Assembly (NCBI RefSeq): GCF_030406725.1
Contig: NZ_CP129107.1
Location: forward strand, 434,001 to 498,000
Length of the DNA: 64,000 nucleotides
Direction of reading: 5' to 3'
Origin: Alteriqipengyuania flavescens
GTDB taxonomy: Bacteria > Pseudomonadota > Alphaproteobacteria > Sphingomonadales > Sphingomonadaceae
This document shows, piece by piece, positions 8,393-17,210 of the stretch. The notes below the pieces were generated by a model. The model had not been told where the DNA came from and searched no databases. It worked only from the letters and a program-made list of their open reading frames with translations. How positions within the stretch are numbered: the first letter of the stretch is position 1; each line of letters opens with the position of its first letter. Made by a program: the position numbers and the translations under genes.

Positions 8393-10500
8393 CAGAAGGC
8401 CTGCCCCAAGCCGACATAGACCGCGAAGGAGCTATCGAATTCGCCGGGATTGAGCGGCACGCCCACATCCACGCGGATGGGGCCGAAGCCGGTCTTGTAC
8501 CGCGCCCCGATGCCGACGCCGATCTTGATCTCGTCGAAGTCCGGCGTTGTCCCGCGGGCGACTGTGCCGGCGTCGACGAAGGGCACGACCTCGACCAGCC
8601 CGTTCAGCAGCGGGGTGGTGATGCGTGCCTCCGCGCTCAGTTCAAAAGCGGAAAGACCGCCGGTCGGCACGCCGTCGGCGGTGATCGGACCGATCGCCTG
8701 GTAGCCATAGCCGCGCACCGACGACCCGCCACCGGCGTAGAGCCTGCGCGACGGCGCAATGGCCTCCAGCGGCGCGCCGTTGATGCTGGCGAGGCGGAAA
8801 CGGCCGGCTGCGACCACTTTCTCGCTCACCGGCTGGTAATAGCTGCCGGTCGCTTCGGTGCGGACGTAGAAGCTGTTCGTCTTGATGTCATTGTTGCGCG
8901 AGATTTCCGGCGCGACGAAGCCGCCGAGGCGGAAGCCCTTGCGCGGATCGAGCAGGGAGTCGGTCGTGTCGATTTCCGTGCGCCCGAAGACAGAGCCGAC
9001 GAAATAGGTTTCCCGCGGCAGGCGGTTGCCGTCCACATCGACCGCGCTTTCCTGCGTCGCAAGGAGTTCAGCGCCCACGCCCCACGTCAGCGGCTTTTGG
9101 TAAAGCAGGGTGGAAATACGCTCGAACACGCCGGTCAGCGCGATGGCCTGCCGGTCGTAAGCGACAGTGTCGATCGTGCTGGCGTAGGCGTCGATGGTCA
9201 GGATGCGGTCGCGTCCGGCCACGTTATTGCGGCGGAAGGTCACGCCGAGCAACTGCTCCTGCGTGCCGAGAATGCCGCGCACGCGCAGCGAGCCTTCGGG
9301 CGGGAACAAGTTGCGGTGCTCCCAGCTCGCGGCGATCTTGAAGCCTTCCTGGCTGCCGTAGCCGATCGACCCGGCCAGCGTCCGCACGGGTGCAGGCGTG
9401 ATACCCACGTCGAGGTCGACCGTGCCAGGCTGCCCCGGCTGCGGCGCAACGACTTCGCGCTTGGTGATGGTGACCGAGGAGACGAGGCCGGTGGCCAGGA
9501 TCGCACGGCGCAGGTCCAGCTCGTCTTCGCGCGTGTAGAGGTCGCCCGGATCGAAGCGGGCGATGTCGCCCAGGTGATTTCCGGACAGGAAATCCGGCCG
9601 GTCGCTTGTGACCACGCCGAAGTTGTACTTGCCGTTGGGACGGACGATCATGGTGAGATCGCCTTCGTCGCGCGCATGATCGATTAGCAGTTCGGGCGCG
9701 TCGATCTCGGCAAAGGCATAACCGTTGGCGCCAAGCGCGGTGTCGAGATCGAACTGCTCCTCGACGATCTTGTCCTGCAACACGGGATCGCCGGCGCGGA
9801 TTTCGAAAGCATCGCGCAGGAGGTGGGAATCGTCGGCCTGCGCCAATTCGCCCAGGTCGACCGCGCCGATCGTGTATTGGGGGCCGGGCAGGACATCGAA
9901 ACGCACGGCGCCTTCGGCCAGCGAGGCTGCCTCCTCGCCCGGGCTGATCCCGCCGACGGAGCGCAGGACTTCGCCATCGTAGTAGCCGTAAATGCGCATC
10001 AGCCGGATGAGCAGTTCCTCGTCGGCGCGAGCCCGTGCGGCGAGTTGGGCGAGGCTGTCCTCGTCGCTGTCGAGCGCCTCGACCTGCGAGAGGGCCTGGA
10101 ACCGGTCGATGAATTCGTCCTGCTCGGGGAACAGCGAGCGTTCCGAGGGGAAGACAAGAGTTGTCGTGTCGGAAACACGGACCTCGAACCCGTCTTCCAG
10201 CACCGGCAGCACTTCGAACGGGTTTTCTGCGAACTGGATGTCGTCCGGCGGTTCGAGGTCGGGCACGTCTGCCAGCTCGATCTCGTCCGGCCACGGCACG
10301 GTGATTTCAGGCAAGTCGTCGAGCGGTGCGTCGGCGGCCAGCGGAGGCAAAGCGTCAGGCGCGGCGTTTTCCGCCGGCACACCTTCGCCCGCCCACCCGT
10401 CGGGATTGTCGATCGCGCTGTCGGGGATCAATTCCTCGAGCTCGGCAGACGTATCGCGATCCTGCGCGAGGGCGGGCGAAGCGGTGGCGGCCAGCGCCAT
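8392..10500 (-). CDS. tamA: TamA, outer-membrane BamA-family assembly protein
   Basis: An Omp85-family outer-membrane protein with N-terminal POTRA domains and a C-terminal 16-strand barrel. The mature part starts with an acidic, Pro-rich segment, continues through POTRA sequence and ends with a barrel that includes RLYAGGGSSVRGYGYQ (the RGY/F loop motif of Omp85 proteins) and a terminal aromatic (GLGQAF). It is coupled to tamB downstream. The start is problematic. The only in-frame ATG is at 10,500 and gives a 12-residue, uncharged signal segment. Codons just upstream in the same frame read as an ideal signal peptide (TRRVAAISPRALTGALAM) but have no standard start. The ATG at 10,559, overlapping the ate stop, is one base out of frame. 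Confidence 0.9.
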   Translation of the reverse strand: MALAATASPALAQDRDTSAELEELIPDSAIDNPDGWAGEGVPAENAAPDALPPLAADAPLDDLPEITVPWPDEIELADVPDLEPPDDIQFAENPFEVLPVLEDGFEVRVSDTTTLVFPSERSLFPEQDEFIDRFQALSQVEALDSDEDSLAQLAARARADEELLIRLMRIYGYYDGEVLRSVGGISPGEEAASLAEGAVRFDVLPGPQYTIGAVDLGELAQADDSHLLRDAFEIRAGDPVLQDKIVEEQFDLDTALGANGYAFAEIDAPELLIDHARDEGDLTMIVRPNGKYNFGVVTSDRPDFLSGNHLGDIARFDPGDLYTREDELDLRRAILATGLVSSVTITKREVVAPQPGQPGTVDLDVGITPAPVRTLAGSIGYGSQEGFKIAASWEHRNLFPPEGSLRVRGILGTQEQLLGVTFRRNNVAGRDRILTIDAYASTIDTVAYDRQAIALTGVFERISTLLYQKPLTWGVGAELLATQESAVDVDGNRLPRETYFVGSVFGRTEIDTTDSLLDPRKGFRLGGFVAPEISRNNDIKTNSFYVRTEATGSYYQPVSEKVVAAGRFRLASINGAPLEAIAPSRRLYAGGGSSVRGYGYQAIGPITADGVPTGGLSAFELSAEARITTPLLNGLVEVVPFVDAGTVARGTTPDFDEIKIGVGIGARYKTGFGPIRVDVGVPLNPGEFDSSFAVYVGLGQAF

Positions 10501-10555
10501 CGCCAGCGCGCCGGTCAGGGCGCGCGGCGAGATGGCGGCTACGCGTCGCGTGGAG

Positions 10556-11404
10556 TCATTCGACAGGCGAAAAGCTTTCGACTTGCTCGGGCAACCCGTC
10601 CTTGTTGCCCACGAAATCGCCGGACCGGTCGCGCGGGCGAGTGGCTGCTGCGATGAGGCCGGATTGCTCGTCTTCCGACATGCGCACCCAGCCATCGGGG
10701 CCGAGCCGTTCGAGCGGGCGGTAGCGCACCTTGTACTGCATACGCGGCGAGCCATCGACCCAATAGCCGAGATAGACATAGCCCAGCCCGCTGTCAGCGG
10801 CGCGCCGGATATGGTCCAGGATGATATAGTTACCAAGACCCGTACGATCCTCATGCTCGGGGTCGAAGAAACTGTAGATCATCGACAACCCGTCCCCCTG
10901 CCGGTCGGTGAGGCAGGCACCGACCAGACGGCCGGGCCGCTCCCCGTCGGAGGGCTCCCTGTATTCAATTACATAGCTGGATACAGGCGTGTGTTCCACC
11001 ATATCTGCAAAATCGATGTCGTCCATCGCCGTCATGCCCCCGCCGGGATGGCGCGCGCCGAGGTACTTCTGGAGCAGTTGGTACTGCTCGTCGGTAGCCC
11101 AGGGGCGGCACTCGGTCGCCACCAAGTCGGAATTGCGGCGCAGGTTCTTGCGCTGCGTGGCCGAGGGCCGGAATTCGTTTGCCACCACGCGCACCGACAC
11201 GCAGGCGCGGCAATTGGCGCAGGACGGACGATAAGCAACGGTCTGGCTGCGGCGGAAGCCGATCCGGCCGAGCGCATCGTTCAGGGCATCGGCATGCTCG
11301 CCCTTTAGCTCGGTGAAGACCTTTCGCTCCGTCCGACCGGGCAGGTACGGACACGGCGCCGGGGCAGTGACGAAAAATCGCGGAAATCGTACCGGAGCCG
11401 TCAC
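10556..11404 (-). CDS. ate: arginyl/leucyl-tRNA–protein transferase (Ate/Bpt family)
   Basis: A 282-residue N-end-rule enzyme that moves an amino acid from aminoacyl-tRNA to the N-terminus of proteins, marking them for ClpAP/ClpS degradation. The N-terminal Cys motifs are present (APCPYLPG and [16 protein letters not shown]), followed by the C-terminal GNAT-like half ([50 protein letters not shown]). By family knowledge the proteobacterial Bpt-type enzyme prefers Leu on Asp/Glu N-termini, while Ate proper uses Arg; I cannot separate them from sequence alone. I place the start at GTG 11,404, with AGAGGA upstream and a start ([11 protein letters not shown]) that fits homologues; the frame stays open further upstream but looks non-coding. 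The stop overlaps an ATG upstream of tamA. Confidence 0.88.
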   Translation of the reverse strand: MTAPVRFPRFFVTAPAPCPYLPGRTERKVFTELKGEHADALNDALGRIGFRRSQTVAYRPSCANCRACVSVRVVANEFRPSATQRKNLRRNSDLVATECRPWATDEQYQLLQKYLGARHPGGGMTAMDDIDFADMVEHTPVSSYVIEYREPSDGERPGRLVGACLTDRQGDGLSMIYSFFDPEHEDRTGLGNYIILDHIRRAADSGLGYVYLGYWVDGSPRMQYKVRYRPLERLGPDGWVRMSEDEQSGLIAAATRPRDRSGDFVGNKDGLPEQVESFSPVE

Positions 11405-11523
11405 TTCGCAAAAAATCCTCTCTGCCCAGGCGGGCCTGCGGGTGCATGGTCTGCGCGCATCGACCGGTTCGTCGCCGCGCCGCACCACCTCTCTGCCCGA
11501 GCGAGTCGCCCGGTAGAACCGTC

Positions 11524-11544
11524 TTAACCAAGAATCATGGTTAA
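11524..11544. promoter_or_regulatory. TTAACCA inverted repeat upstream of ate
   Basis: A perfect 7-base inverted repeat, TTAACCA (11,524–11,530) and TGGTTAA (11,538–11,544), with a 7-base centre, lies about 120 bases upstream of the ate start in the gap after ilvA. The minus strand contains TTAACCAT, the half-site style of the alphaproteobacterial cell-cycle regulator CtrA. The spacing of the two TTAA elements (13 bases) is not the canonical 7, so CtrA binding is only a guess. Confidence 0.3.
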
Positions 11545-11646
11545 CCTGAGGTTATTTTGCACAGTCCACCCGATCAACCCCCGCCATGGCCCGCTTTGGG
11601 TCAGGGGTGCGGGTCAAGTGTTAACGCGTGAAATCAGCGCCTTGGA

Positions 11647-12894
11647 TCAGGCGAGCTGGACCATCTTCGTCTCGTAGCCGAGATCGAGCAGGCGCTCGAC
11701 GAGGTCGGCGATCTGGCGTTCGTCGCGTGCCTCGCACTCGATGTCGGTGATAAGGCCCTTGGCCGGCAGGTGGGTGAAAATGCGCTGGTGGTAGATTTCG
11801 ATGATGTTGACGTCGTGCGCATCGAATTGCCGCATCAGCTTGAACAGCGAACCCGGCCGGTCCTGCAGCGTTACCCGCAACCGCGCGAGGCGTCCCGAGC
11901 GCGCCAAGTCTCGCAGCAGGACGTTGGCGAGCAGGCGCGTGTCGATGTTCCCGCCGCACAGCACCGTGCCGACCTTCTTGCCGGCGAAGCGCTCCGGGAA
12001 AGTAAGCATTGCCGCGAGGCCCGCCGCACCTGCGCCTTCGACAACTGTCTTCTCGATCTGCAGCAGCAGCGACACCGCCTGCTCCAGCGCCGGTTCGGGT
12101 ACCAGGACGATATCGTCGAGCAGTTCGGCGAGCCGGGTTGCGGTAAAGCCGCCCGGTTCCTTGACCGCGATGCCTTCCGCAATCGTGTCGCCCCCGCAAG
12201 CGCCATCGGCGCCTTTCACGCGGTTGTGCATCGAGGGATAAAGTTCCGCCTGTACGCCGATGATCTCGATCCTCGGGTTGAGCGCACGGGCGACCGTCGC
12301 CATCCCGGTGGCCAATCCGCCGCCACCGATGGGGATCACCAACAGGTCGAGATCCGGCTGCTCGTCCAGCATTTCCAGCGCCACGGTACCCTGCCCCGCC
12401 GCCACCTTGGGATCGTCGAACGGGTGGACGAAAGTGAGGCCCAGCTTGCTTTCGAGATGGCGCGCGTGGGCATAGGCCTCGTCATAGGTCTCGCCGTGCA
12501 GCGTGACCTGGCCGCCGACGCTTTCGGTCTGCATGACCTTCACTGCCGGGGTGGTCTTCGGCATCACGATGGTGACGGGCACGCCGAGCCGCCTGCCGTG
12601 GTAGGACAGGCCCTGCGAATGGTTGCCGGCGCTTGCCGCGATGACCCCGTGGCCCCGCTGCTCTTCCGTCAGCTGCAGCAGTGCGTTGAGCGCGCCGCGT
12701 TCCTTGTAAGCGGCGGTGAACTGGTGGTTCTCGAATTTCAGCCACACTTCCGCGCCGGTGATATCGGACAGCGTCTTCGACAGCGCCATGGGCGTGCGCA
12801 CGATCGCGCCATCGATCCGTGCCGCCGCGGCGCGGACGTCGTCGATGGTAAGCGGCTGGGCGCGATGCTCCGCGTCGGTCAGGGGCTGCGTCAT
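11647..12894 (-). CDS. ilvA: threonine ammonia-lyase (threonine dehydratase)
   Basis: A 415-residue PLP enzyme converting threonine (and serine) to 2-oxobutyrate (pyruvate) plus ammonia, the first step toward isoleucine. The Schiff-base lysine is Lys64 in FTAAYKERGALN. The phosphate-binding glycine loop is IPIGGGGLATG (about 187 to 197), and a Ser/Gly-rich helix ASAGNHSQG lies between them. A single C-terminal ACT domain (about 335 to 415, RLRVTLQDRPGSLFKLMRQ) suggests amino-acid feedback. The length is that of the short ilvA/tdcB form and not the 510-residue two-ACT form. It is divergent from the dehydrogenase at 12,998, with 103 bases between them. Confidence 0.93.
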   Translation of the reverse strand: MTQPLTDAEHRAQPLTIDDVRAAAARIDGAIVRTPMALSKTLSDITGAEVWLKFENHQFTAAYKERGALNALLQLTEEQRGHGVIAASAGNHSQGLSYHGRRLGVPVTIVMPKTTPAVKVMQTESVGGQVTLHGETYDEAYAHARHLESKLGLTFVHPFDDPKVAAGQGTVALEMLDEQPDLDLLVIPIGGGGLATGMATVARALNPRIEIIGVQAELYPSMHNRVKGADGACGGDTIAEGIAVKEPGGFTATRLAELLDDIVLVPEPALEQAVSLLLQIEKTVVEGAGAAGLAAMLTFPERFAGKKVGTVLCGGNIDTRLLANVLLRDLARSGRLARLRVTLQDRPGSLFKLMRQFDAHDVNIIEIYHQRIFTHLPAKGLITDIECEARDERQIADLVERLLDLGYETKMVQLA

Positions 12895-12997
12895 AGGGCG
12901 CCCTGCCTACCGGAAATCCGCCGCACTGCCTATCGCCGCGCAATTTGGCCGCGCGAAAGATTTGCTTTGCCGCGCGCGGGCCGCCATCAGGCTGGCC

Positions 12998-13873
12998 ATG
13001 AGCACAGGAAAATCAGTCGCTTTCCTCGGCCTGGGCGTCATGGGCGCGCCGATGGCGCGGCATCTCGCCAGGGCCGGACACGCGGTCACCGTCTACAACC
13101 GCACGGGTGCGAAGGCCGATGCCTGGGTTGCAGAGCATGGCGGCAGGTCCGCAGGCTCACCCGCCGCAGCAACCGCCGAAGCCGATGTCGTGCTGACCTG
13201 CGTCGGTAATGATGAAGACCTGCGCAGCGTCGTGCTGGGCGAAGACGGCGCGCTTGCCGCCATGAAGCAGGGCGCCTGCTTCGTCGATCACACCACCGTA
13301 TCCGCCGCCATCGCCCGCGAAATCGCGGCGGAAGCTGAGGCGCGCGGCCTGCTGGCAGTCGACGCGCCGGTTTCGGGCGGGCAGGCAGGCGCGGAAAACG
13401 GGCAGCTCTCCATCATGTGCGGCGGCAGCGCAGAGGCGATGGCCGCCGCGACCCCGGTAATGGAAGCCTATGCCGCGCGGATCGTCCATGTTGGCGGACC
13501 GGGTGCGGGGCAGACCACCAAGATGGTCAACCAGGCGTGCATCGCCGGCATCCTCGCCGGGCTTTCCGAAGGCGTGCAACTGGCACAGGCGAGCGAGCTC
13601 GACATGGCGAAAGTGCTGGAAGCGATCAGTGGCGGCGCGGCGCAAAGCTGGCAGATGGTCAACCGCTGGGACACGATGGCGAAAGGCGTATTCGACTTCG
13701 GTTTCGCGATCGACTGGATGCGCAAGGACCTCGCCATCGCGCTGGCGGAAGCGTGCAGCCGCGGCCTGTCCATGCCGGTGACCGCGCTGGTCGACCAATT
13801 CTATGCCCAGGTGCAAAGCCGGGGCGGCGGGCGGCTGGATACCAGTGCCCTCATCAAACACCTCGAAGGATGA
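12998..13873 (+). CDS. NAD-dependent beta-hydroxyacid dehydrogenase (3-hydroxyisobutyrate dehydrogenase family)
   Basis: A 291-residue cytoplasmic oxidoreductase of the 3-hydroxyisobutyrate / tartronate-semialdehyde / succinic-semialdehyde reductase family. The Rossmann glycine motif is FLGLGVMGAP (9 to 18). The substrate-binding segment DAPVSGGQAGAENG (122 to 135) and catalytic Lys175 in GAGQTTKMVNQ are intact. Length is typical. The start chosen (MSTGKSVAFLGLG) puts the Rossmann fold at the very N-terminus, as in homologues. The next gene, a secreted amidohydrolase, starts four bases after the stop, so they share a transcript. The exact substrate (valine-derived hydroxyisobutyrate, glyoxylate or another semialdehyde) cannot be told from sequence. 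Confidence 0.88.
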   Translation: MSTGKSVAFLGLGVMGAPMARHLARAGHAVTVYNRTGAKADAWVAEHGGRSAGSPAAATAEADVVLTCVGNDEDLRSVVLGEDGALAAMKQGACFVDHTTVSAAIAREIAAEAEARGLLAVDAPVSGGQAGAENGQLSIMCGGSAEAMAAATPVMEAYAARIVHVGGPGAGQTTKMVNQACIAGILAGLSEGVQLAQASELDMAKVLEAISGGAAQSWQMVNRWDTMAKGVFDFGFAIDWMRKDLAIALAEACSRGLSMPVTALVDQFYAQVQSRGGGRLDTSALIKHLEG

Positions 13874-13877
13874 TTTC

Positions 13878-15587
13878 GTGCTGAAGACGCTACTTTCCGC
13901 CGCCACTGCGGCCATCGCCCTGATCGCTGCGCCCGCCGAGGCCGATGTGCTGCTCGACAATGTCCAGGGCATCGCCGTGGACCGCGAAGGCAACGTGACC
14001 CGCTTCGAAGCGCTGGTGATCGGCGACGACGGGCGCATCACCCACGTGCTCGCGCGCGGGGAGCGGCGGCCGCAGACCGACTATCGCGAAGACGGGCAAG
14101 GCCGCATCGTCCTGCCGGGCATGATCGACAGCCACGGCCATGTCATGGGCATCGGCCTCTCCGCGCTGTCGCTCGACCTGATGCAGACCGCGTCGCTGGG
14201 CGAGGCGCAGGCCGAAATCGCCGCCTATGCTGCGCGCTTCCCCGGTCGGCCTTGGCTGCTGGGGCGCGGCTGGAACCAGGAAACCTGGGGCCTTGGCCGC
14301 TTCCCCACCGCCGCCGAGCTCGACCTTGCCGAAAGCGAGCGTCCGGTATGGATGGAACGAGTCGACGGCCACGCCGGCTGGGCAAATTCGGCCGCGCTGC
14401 GGCTGGCGGGCATCACGAAGGACACGCGCGACCCCGCCGGCGGCCGGATCGAGCGCGATGCGGCGGGCAACCCGACCGGCGTGCTGGTCGATTCGGCGAT
14501 GGAACTCGTCTCCGGCAAGATCCCGCCTCCGCGCGGCAGCGACCGTGACGCGGCGCTCAGCGAGGCGCAGCGGCTGCTGGTTGCGCGCGGTGTCACGGCG
14601 ATCGCCGACATGGGTACGTCGATCGAGGACTGGCAGACCTTCCGCCGCGCGGGCGACACCGGCGGGCTTTATATCCGTATCATGAGCTATGGCGCGGGTA
14701 TCGACCAGACCGTGCTGATCGGCGGCACCGGCCCGTCCCCCTGGCTGTATGACGACAAGCTGCGTCTCAACGGCGTAAAGCTCTTTCTCGATGGCGCGCT
14801 CGGATCGCGCGGAGCCGTGCTGAAAGAGGATTACGCCGACCATCCCGGCAATCGCGGCCTCGCCCTGATGACGCCGGCGCAACTGCGCAACGCCCTGACC
14901 CGCGCGGCCATCGACGGGTACCAGCCCGCGGTCCACGCCATCGGCGACGGCGCCAACATGGAAGCACTGCGCGCCATCGACGATGTCGCTCCCGTCTATC
15001 CCGGCGATATCCGCTGGCGGATCGAACACGCACAGGTCGTCGATCCCGCCGACATGGACATGTTCGGCAACCACGGCATCGTCGCATCGATGCAGCCGGT
15101 CCACCAGACGAGCGACCGGCTGATGGCCGAAGCACGGCTGGGCCCTGACCGGCTCGACGGTGCCTATGCATGGCGTTCCATCGCTGCAACCGGCGCGCCG
15201 CTCGCTTTCGGCTCCGATGCGCCGGTCGAGCTGCCCGATCCGTGGACCGGCCTCGCGGTGGCCATCAGCCGCGAGGATGCGGACGGCCAGCCTTTCGGCG
15301 GCTGGTATCCGCAAGAGGCCGTCAATCGCGGCGCGGCGCTGGCAGCCTACACGGCGGGCGGCGCCTATGCCGGGTTCGCGGAAGGGCGTTTCGGCCAGCT
15401 GGCAGTGGGCGAGCAGGCGGACTTCGTGGTGGTCGACCGTGATCCGATGATCTCCTCCCCCGCCGAAATCCGCGAAACGCAGGTGCTGGAAACGTGGATC
15501 GGCGGGCGCAAGGTCTATGATGCCCGAACCCGCAGCGGCGACGCGCCGGAGATCGTGGCCGGGGAGGAAGCGGAGATCGTCCGCTAG
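13878..15587 (+). CDS. exported amidohydrolase (YtcJ/NfdA-like)
   Basis: A 569-residue metal-dependent hydrolase of the amidohydrolase superfamily. The GTG start at 13,878 has AAGGA seven bases upstream and gives a good signal peptide (residues 1 to 22, ending AEA), so it is periplasmic or secreted. The first metal-binding motif is DSHGHV (His86 and His88) after the usual strand LPGMI. Further along, FLDGALGSRGA, the histidine-bearing segments YQPAVHAIGDGA and RIEHAQVV, and the late Asp in FGSDAPVELPDP follow the YtcJ pattern. Relatives act on formamides, hydantoin-like or aryl-amide substrates, but the real substrate is unknown. Its stop shares the CTAG bases with the stop of convergent tatC. 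Confidence 0.88.
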   Translation: MLKTLLSAATAAIALIAAPAEADVLLDNVQGIAVDREGNVTRFEALVIGDDGRITHVLARGERRPQTDYREDGQGRIVLPGMIDSHGHVMGIGLSALSLDLMQTASLGEAQAEIAAYAARFPGRPWLLGRGWNQETWGLGRFPTAAELDLAESERPVWMERVDGHAGWANSAALRLAGITKDTRDPAGGRIERDAAGNPTGVLVDSAMELVSGKIPPPRGSDRDAALSEAQRLLVARGVTAIADMGTSIEDWQTFRRAGDTGGLYIRIMSYGAGIDQTVLIGGTGPSPWLYDDKLRLNGVKLFLDGALGSRGAVLKEDYADHPGNRGLALMTPAQLRNALTRAAIDGYQPAVHAIGDGANMEALRAIDDVAPVYPGDIRWRIEHAQVVDPADMDMFGNHGIVASMQPVHQTSDRLMAEARLGPDRLDGAYAWRSIAATGAPLAFGSDAPVELPDPWTGLAVAISREDADGQPFGGWYPQEAVNRGAALAAYTAGGAYAGFAEGRFGQLAVGEQADFVVVDRDPMISSPAEIRETQVLETWIGGRKVYDARTRSGDAPEIVAGEEAEIVR

Positions 15588-16396
15588 GTCTTCGACGCCG
15601 CCTCTGTCTCAGCCTCTTCGGCTTCTGCCCGCTCGCGCGCCCTGGCGGCACGCTTTTCGGTCAGCAGCATCAGCACCAGAGATCCTTCGAAAAGCAGCAT
15701 CAGCGGCAGGGCGAGCACGACCTGGCTGCCCCAGTCGGGCGGGGTGATTACCGCCGCCAGTATCACGATGCCGACGATCACGAAGCGCCGCGACTTCACG
15801 AACTGATCCCGCGTCACCAACCCGGCGCGGCTCAGCAGCATCATCAGCACCGGCAGCAGGAAGCTGATCCCGAAGGCGAGGATGAACTGCATCACCAGGC
15901 TGAGGTAATCGCCCGCCGCCGGCAGCGCCTCTATCGGCATGTCGGCGACCTGCCCTTCGAAGCCGATGAAGAATTTGAAGGCGTTGGGCATCACCACGAA
16001 ATAGGCGAGCGCCGCGCCCGCGCAGAACAGGATGGGCGTGGCGAGAAGGAAGGGCAGGAAAGCGCGTTTTTCCTTCGCGTAGAGACCCGGGGCGACGAAG
16101 GCCCACAGCTGGTTGGCGATGATCGGGAAGCTGATGAAGAAGCCGGCGAACAGCGCCACCTTCACCTGCACGAAGAACGCTTCGTAGAGCTTGGTGTAGA
16201 TCAGCCGCCCCTCGCCTGCGGGAAACGCATTGGTCAGCGGGCGCACGAGGATGCCGAAAATGTCATCGGCCACGAACAGACACCCGCCGAACGCCACGAT
16301 CAGCGCCAGCACCGCACGCACCAGCCGGGTACGCAGTTCGATCAGGTGATCGAGCAGCGGGGCCTGCGTATCGTCGAGATCCTTGATGATCCCCAT
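15584..16396 (-). CDS. tatC: Sec-independent translocase TatC
   Basis: A 270-residue polytopic inner-membrane protein, the twin-arginine signal receptor of the Tat system, which exports folded, often cofactor-containing proteins. It starts MGIIKDLDDTQAPLLDHLIELRTRL, the conserved TatC N-terminus (H-L-x-E-L-R), and contains six hydrophobic helices, with FFISFPIIANQLWAFVAPGLYAKEKR in the second and following loop. The C-terminal tail (about 250 to 270) is Ala/Glu-rich and charged. Its ATG overlaps the tatB stop by one base (TAATG). It completes the usual tatA–tatB–tatC order. Confidence 0.96.
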   Translation of the reverse strand: MGIIKDLDDTQAPLLDHLIELRTRLVRAVLALIVAFGGCLFVADDIFGILVRPLTNAFPAGEGRLIYTKLYEAFFVQVKVALFAGFFISFPIIANQLWAFVAPGLYAKEKRAFLPFLLATPILFCAGAALAYFVVMPNAFKFFIGFEGQVADMPIEALPAAGDYLSLVMQFILAFGISFLLPVLMMLLSRAGLVTRDQFVKSRRFVIVGIVILAAVITPPDWGSQVVLALPLMLLFEGSLVLMLLTEKRAARARERAEAEEAETEAASKT

Positions 16397-16845
16397 TACA
16401 CCTCGTCCTCCCCGCCCAGCGGCAGGCGCGGGGCTGCCTCGTCGGCGGACGGCGGCTTGGGGCGGGCACGCTCGCGGGCGGCATCGGCCGCCTGGTCCCG
16501 CTCCGGATCGGGATTGGCGGCCAGCGGTTGCATCTGCGGCCCTTCGCCGTTTTCGTCAGGCAGCAGGTTGGTCGGCTCCCCCGCCGTCTTGCGCACATCC
16601 GCAGCGGCGCCGGGATGGGCTTTCATGATCGCCTCGTTCTGCGCCTTCCACTTCTTTTCCATCTCTTCCATTTCCGCCTCGCGGATCATGGAATCGAGAC
16701 CGGCGCGGAAATGGCCGGAGACGCGGCGGATCTTGCCGATCCAGCGCCCGGCGGTGCGCAGGGCGAGCGGCATGTCCTTGGGCCCGATCACCAGGATCGC
16801 GACCACCACGATCAGCAGCAGTTCCTCCGCACCGATATTGAACAT
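16396..16845 (-). CDS. tatB: Sec-independent translocase TatB
   Basis: A 149-residue single-pass membrane protein that forms the substrate-binding complex with TatC. The N-terminal helix (FNIGAEELLLIVVVAILVIGPKDMP, residues 2 to 26) keeps the conserved Glu (EELL) and the Gly-Pro hinge. An amphipathic helix and a long, acidic and Pro-rich cytoplasmic tail follow. It sits between tatA (32 bases upstream) and tatC (one-base overlap). Confidence 0.95.
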   Translation of the reverse strand: MFNIGAEELLLIVVVAILVIGPKDMPLALRTAGRWIGKIRRVSGHFRAGLDSMIREAEMEEMEKKWKAQNEAIMKAHPGAAADVRKTAGEPTNLLPDENGEGPQMQPLAANPDPERDQAADAARERARPKPPSADEAAPRLPLGGEDEV

Positions 16846-16877
16846 GTTCGCGTCCCGCGGGCGTCAGCCGGTGCCGG

Positions 16878-17141
16878 TCAGCCTTCGGTCTTGTCGGCAG
16901 GCCGCGGGTCGGCGGCAGCTTCGGACGCGGGCTTGGCATCGTGCTGCGGGCCTTCGATGCGGTTTTGCATCGCCTTTTGCGCACCTTCGCTGGGCGTGTC
17001 CTCGCCTTCCTTCATGCCGTCCTTGAAGCTTTTCACGCCCTTGCCGAAATCGCCCATCATCTCCGAAATCTTGCCGCGCCCGAACAGGACGAGGATGACG
17101 ATGGCGATGATGATAAGCTGCAGCGGTCCGATGCTACCCAT
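16878..17141 (-). CDS. tatA: Sec-independent translocase TatA
   Basis: An 87-residue protein that multimerises to form the Tat transport pore. The transmembrane helix (MGSIGPLQLIIIAIVILVLFGRGK) is followed by the FG-R-G-K hinge, then the amphipathic helix ISEMMGDFGKGVKSFKDGM and an acidic, hydrophilic tail. It is first of the tatABC group and follows scpB after 69 bases; both share the minus strand, consistent with the scpAB–tatABC arrangement common in Sphingomonadales. Confidence 0.96.
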   Translation of the reverse strand: MGSIGPLQLIIIAIVILVLFGRGKISEMMGDFGKGVKSFKDGMKEGEDTPSEGAQKAMQNRIEGPQHDAKPASEAAADPRPADKTEG

Positions 17142-17210
17142 GGGAAATCTTCCGAAATTGATTGGTCGGCGCGAAACATAGGCGTTGCCGCGCCGCTTGA
17201 CCAGCGAAGC

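Noticed and set aside
6008-8419. An 803-codon plus-strand open frame over tamB
   Set aside because: Antisense shadow of the high-GC tamB gene; sequence is Arg/Ala/Gly-rich without any recognisable motif.
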